A stretch of DNA of 64,000 bases from positions 1-64,000 of the forward strand of contig JAMWET010000746.1 in NCBI GenBank assembly GCA_024036415.1, written 5' to 3'. Below the pieces are notes generated by a model. The model saw only the letters and a list, made by a program, of their open reading frames with translations, did not search any database and was not told where the DNA came from. The translations under genes and the position numbers were made by a program. Below, piece by piece: positions 62,726-64,000 of the stretch; the stretch's first letter is position 1; every line of letters starts with the position of its first letter. The DNA is from Prochilodus magdalenae. Its lineage: Eukaryota; Chordata; Actinopteri; Characiformes; Prochilodontidae.

Positions 62726-63684
62726 ACCTTCTGAAGAAGCCACCATCCACAGAGACATGCAGTACTTCATTTTACTTATAACAGAACTTGGAAGTGGGCC
62801 AGATGGTCCCATGTCAAAACACTCGAGGACCAAAATGTTATTCGCAAAACAATTCAAAAACAAAAACAAAGTTTTCAAATATCAGTGCATGGAATGCGAG
62901 CTGTCTGCGTTTCCTGTTACTGTATAAAAGAGGCACAGGAATAATTTATTGTCGGATTGCTGGAAACGGCGAGCGCTTAAACGCTATAGGTAAACAGTTT
63001 AGGAGTAAGCAGACGCGTCGTATTTATTATATTCCTGATTAAGTGTTTACTGATTCAAGAAAATGTTAGACGAGCTAAACAAACATTTTGTAAGACCGCA
63101 TTTTTGAAGTATTGCTTAAATGTCACAGCTGCAGTCAGAAATCACTTTTATTAAACAGCGCCAATAGCGTTAACGTTTTGCTCAACGTTAAAAGATTCGG
63201 TATTTAATATTGAGTTTAATATTTGTAAATATATTTTTTGTATATGATGTTCAGCTCCTACAGCTCCTAGTTAACTGCCCACTCCCACACATGACATTAA
63301 ACTGGAGAGGAAAGGATCTCAAACTGTAGCTGCCTTGTTACCGCAGTTCAGTACAATACAAGGCTGTTTTGCGGCAGTGCTGCCACCATCAGGCGAAAGG
63401 TAAAACTGCAACATAGGTATAACACGCGGCAGAACACCTGGGAGGCCTGTGAGCCAGACTCTGGACAGCCCACCTTAGAAAATCAGCCAAACGTGCGATT
63501 TCTAGTTTCTGTAACTGTGTAAGATCCACACACTGGAACTAGTTTAACAGATTAGGATTAAAGAGAGGGATTAGCATTAGAGAGAGGTCTATCATTCATT
63601 TCTATATAGTTCCAAATGCAGTAAAATCTAATGCAATGCAAAACATGTGCACTACTAGGCGTCACCTGGTCGACTTTCATGTTT

Positions 63685-63705
63685 AAAAATAAATAAATAA
63701 ACAAA

Positions 63706-63736
<31 letters not shown>

Positions 63737-63737
63737 A
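63685..63737 (+). repeat. (AAAT)n microsatellite
   Basis: About thirteen AAAT units with one interruption (ACAA). Confidence 0.95.
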
Positions 63738-63799
63738 AGTCAGCTGTACAGCTTGTATAGCATACAGTACCCACAAAATAACTCGACACACAGTCATTA

Positions 63800-64000
63800 A
63801 TGTCTAAACCGCTGGCAACAAAAGTAAGTACACCCCTGAGTAAAACCGGCCAAACTGCCCAAAGTCTCTTTAATATTTTGTGTGGCCACCGTTATTTTCC
63901 AGAACTCCCTTAACACTCATGGGCATGGCGTTCACTAGAGCTTCACAGGTTGCCACTGGAACCCTTTTCCTCTTCCATGATGACATCCTGGAGCTGGTGG
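63800..64000 (-). mobile_element. partial interspersed DNA-element fragment at right edge
   Basis: Phrases such as TTTTGTGTGGCCACCGTTAT, GGGCATGGCGTTCAC and GCTTCACAGGTTGCCACTGG recur widely in fish genomes as part of a transposable element, probably its transposase on the minus strand. The element continues off the window, so family and integrity cannot be decided. Confidence 0.45.

Larger units (their letters stand above)
61810..64000. other. 3' region of the RING gene and downstream intergenic DNA
   Basis: Starts with the presumed 3' UTR (end not located). Holds a CATC repeat with a fish-repeat tail (62620-62725), an AAAT microsatellite (63685-63737) and the start of another repeat (63800-64000). 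Frames at 62038-62647 and 62788-63042 show no known product. Confidence 0.6.

Overview
The window is vertebrate nuclear DNA, most likely from a teleost fish. Exons are short and split by long introns with GT/AG borders. The DNA is dense in Tc1-like and hAT-like element remnants, tRNA-derived SINEs and microsatellites of the kind common in fish. Species is not decided; an otophysan fish is a guess from the repeat style. I see no bacterial, organellar or viral genes, no CRISPR array and no convincing free-standing RNA gene.

Two protein-coding genes are supported. On the minus strand, from about 43.6 kb to the left edge, lies most of a synaptic vesicle glycoprotein 2A gene (sv2a): a probable non-coding first exon (donor at 43386), an 18 kb intron, the ATG exon (24451-25210), a 12 kb intron, and eight further coding exons down to 2958. 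Reading phases agree across every junction. They give 555 complete codons of a protein that is about 740 residues in mammals; the last luminal strands and the C-terminal membrane helices lie beyond base 1. Exon 9 (4140-4316) is abnormal: CG stands where the acceptor AG is expected, GG where the donor GT is expected, and the conserved motif after membrane helix 7 is scrambled by several small indels that together keep frame.

On the plus strand, head-to-head with sv2a, a two-exon gene (55275-55348 joined to 61455-61809) encodes a 142-residue protein with a complete C3HC4 RING finger and a short hydrophobic N-terminus ending in two cysteines. I could not assign it to a named family.

The rest is intron or intergenic DNA. 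Notable contents are a fold-back/duplicated repeat complex (1.26-2.31 kb), a hAT-like element (14.8-15.6 kb), a purine block followed by a pyrimidine block (18.2-18.9 kb), SINE copies (6.3, 25.3 and 36.6 kb), a (GAGAA)n array (38.2-38.5 kb), three related Tc1-like remnants (44.6, 46.5 and 50.3 kb), two related hAT-type MITEs with near-matching 8-bp target duplications (52.3 and 57.1 kb), a roughly 400 bp CA/CAGA array (53.5 kb), a ~100-bp tandem array just upstream of the RING gene (54.2-55.1 kb), and an internally deleted Tc1-like element inside the RING gene intron (59.4-59.9 kb).

I did not find a convincing new biological system. The best leads are the anomalous sv2a exon 9 and the unassigned RING gene with its adjacent tandem array.
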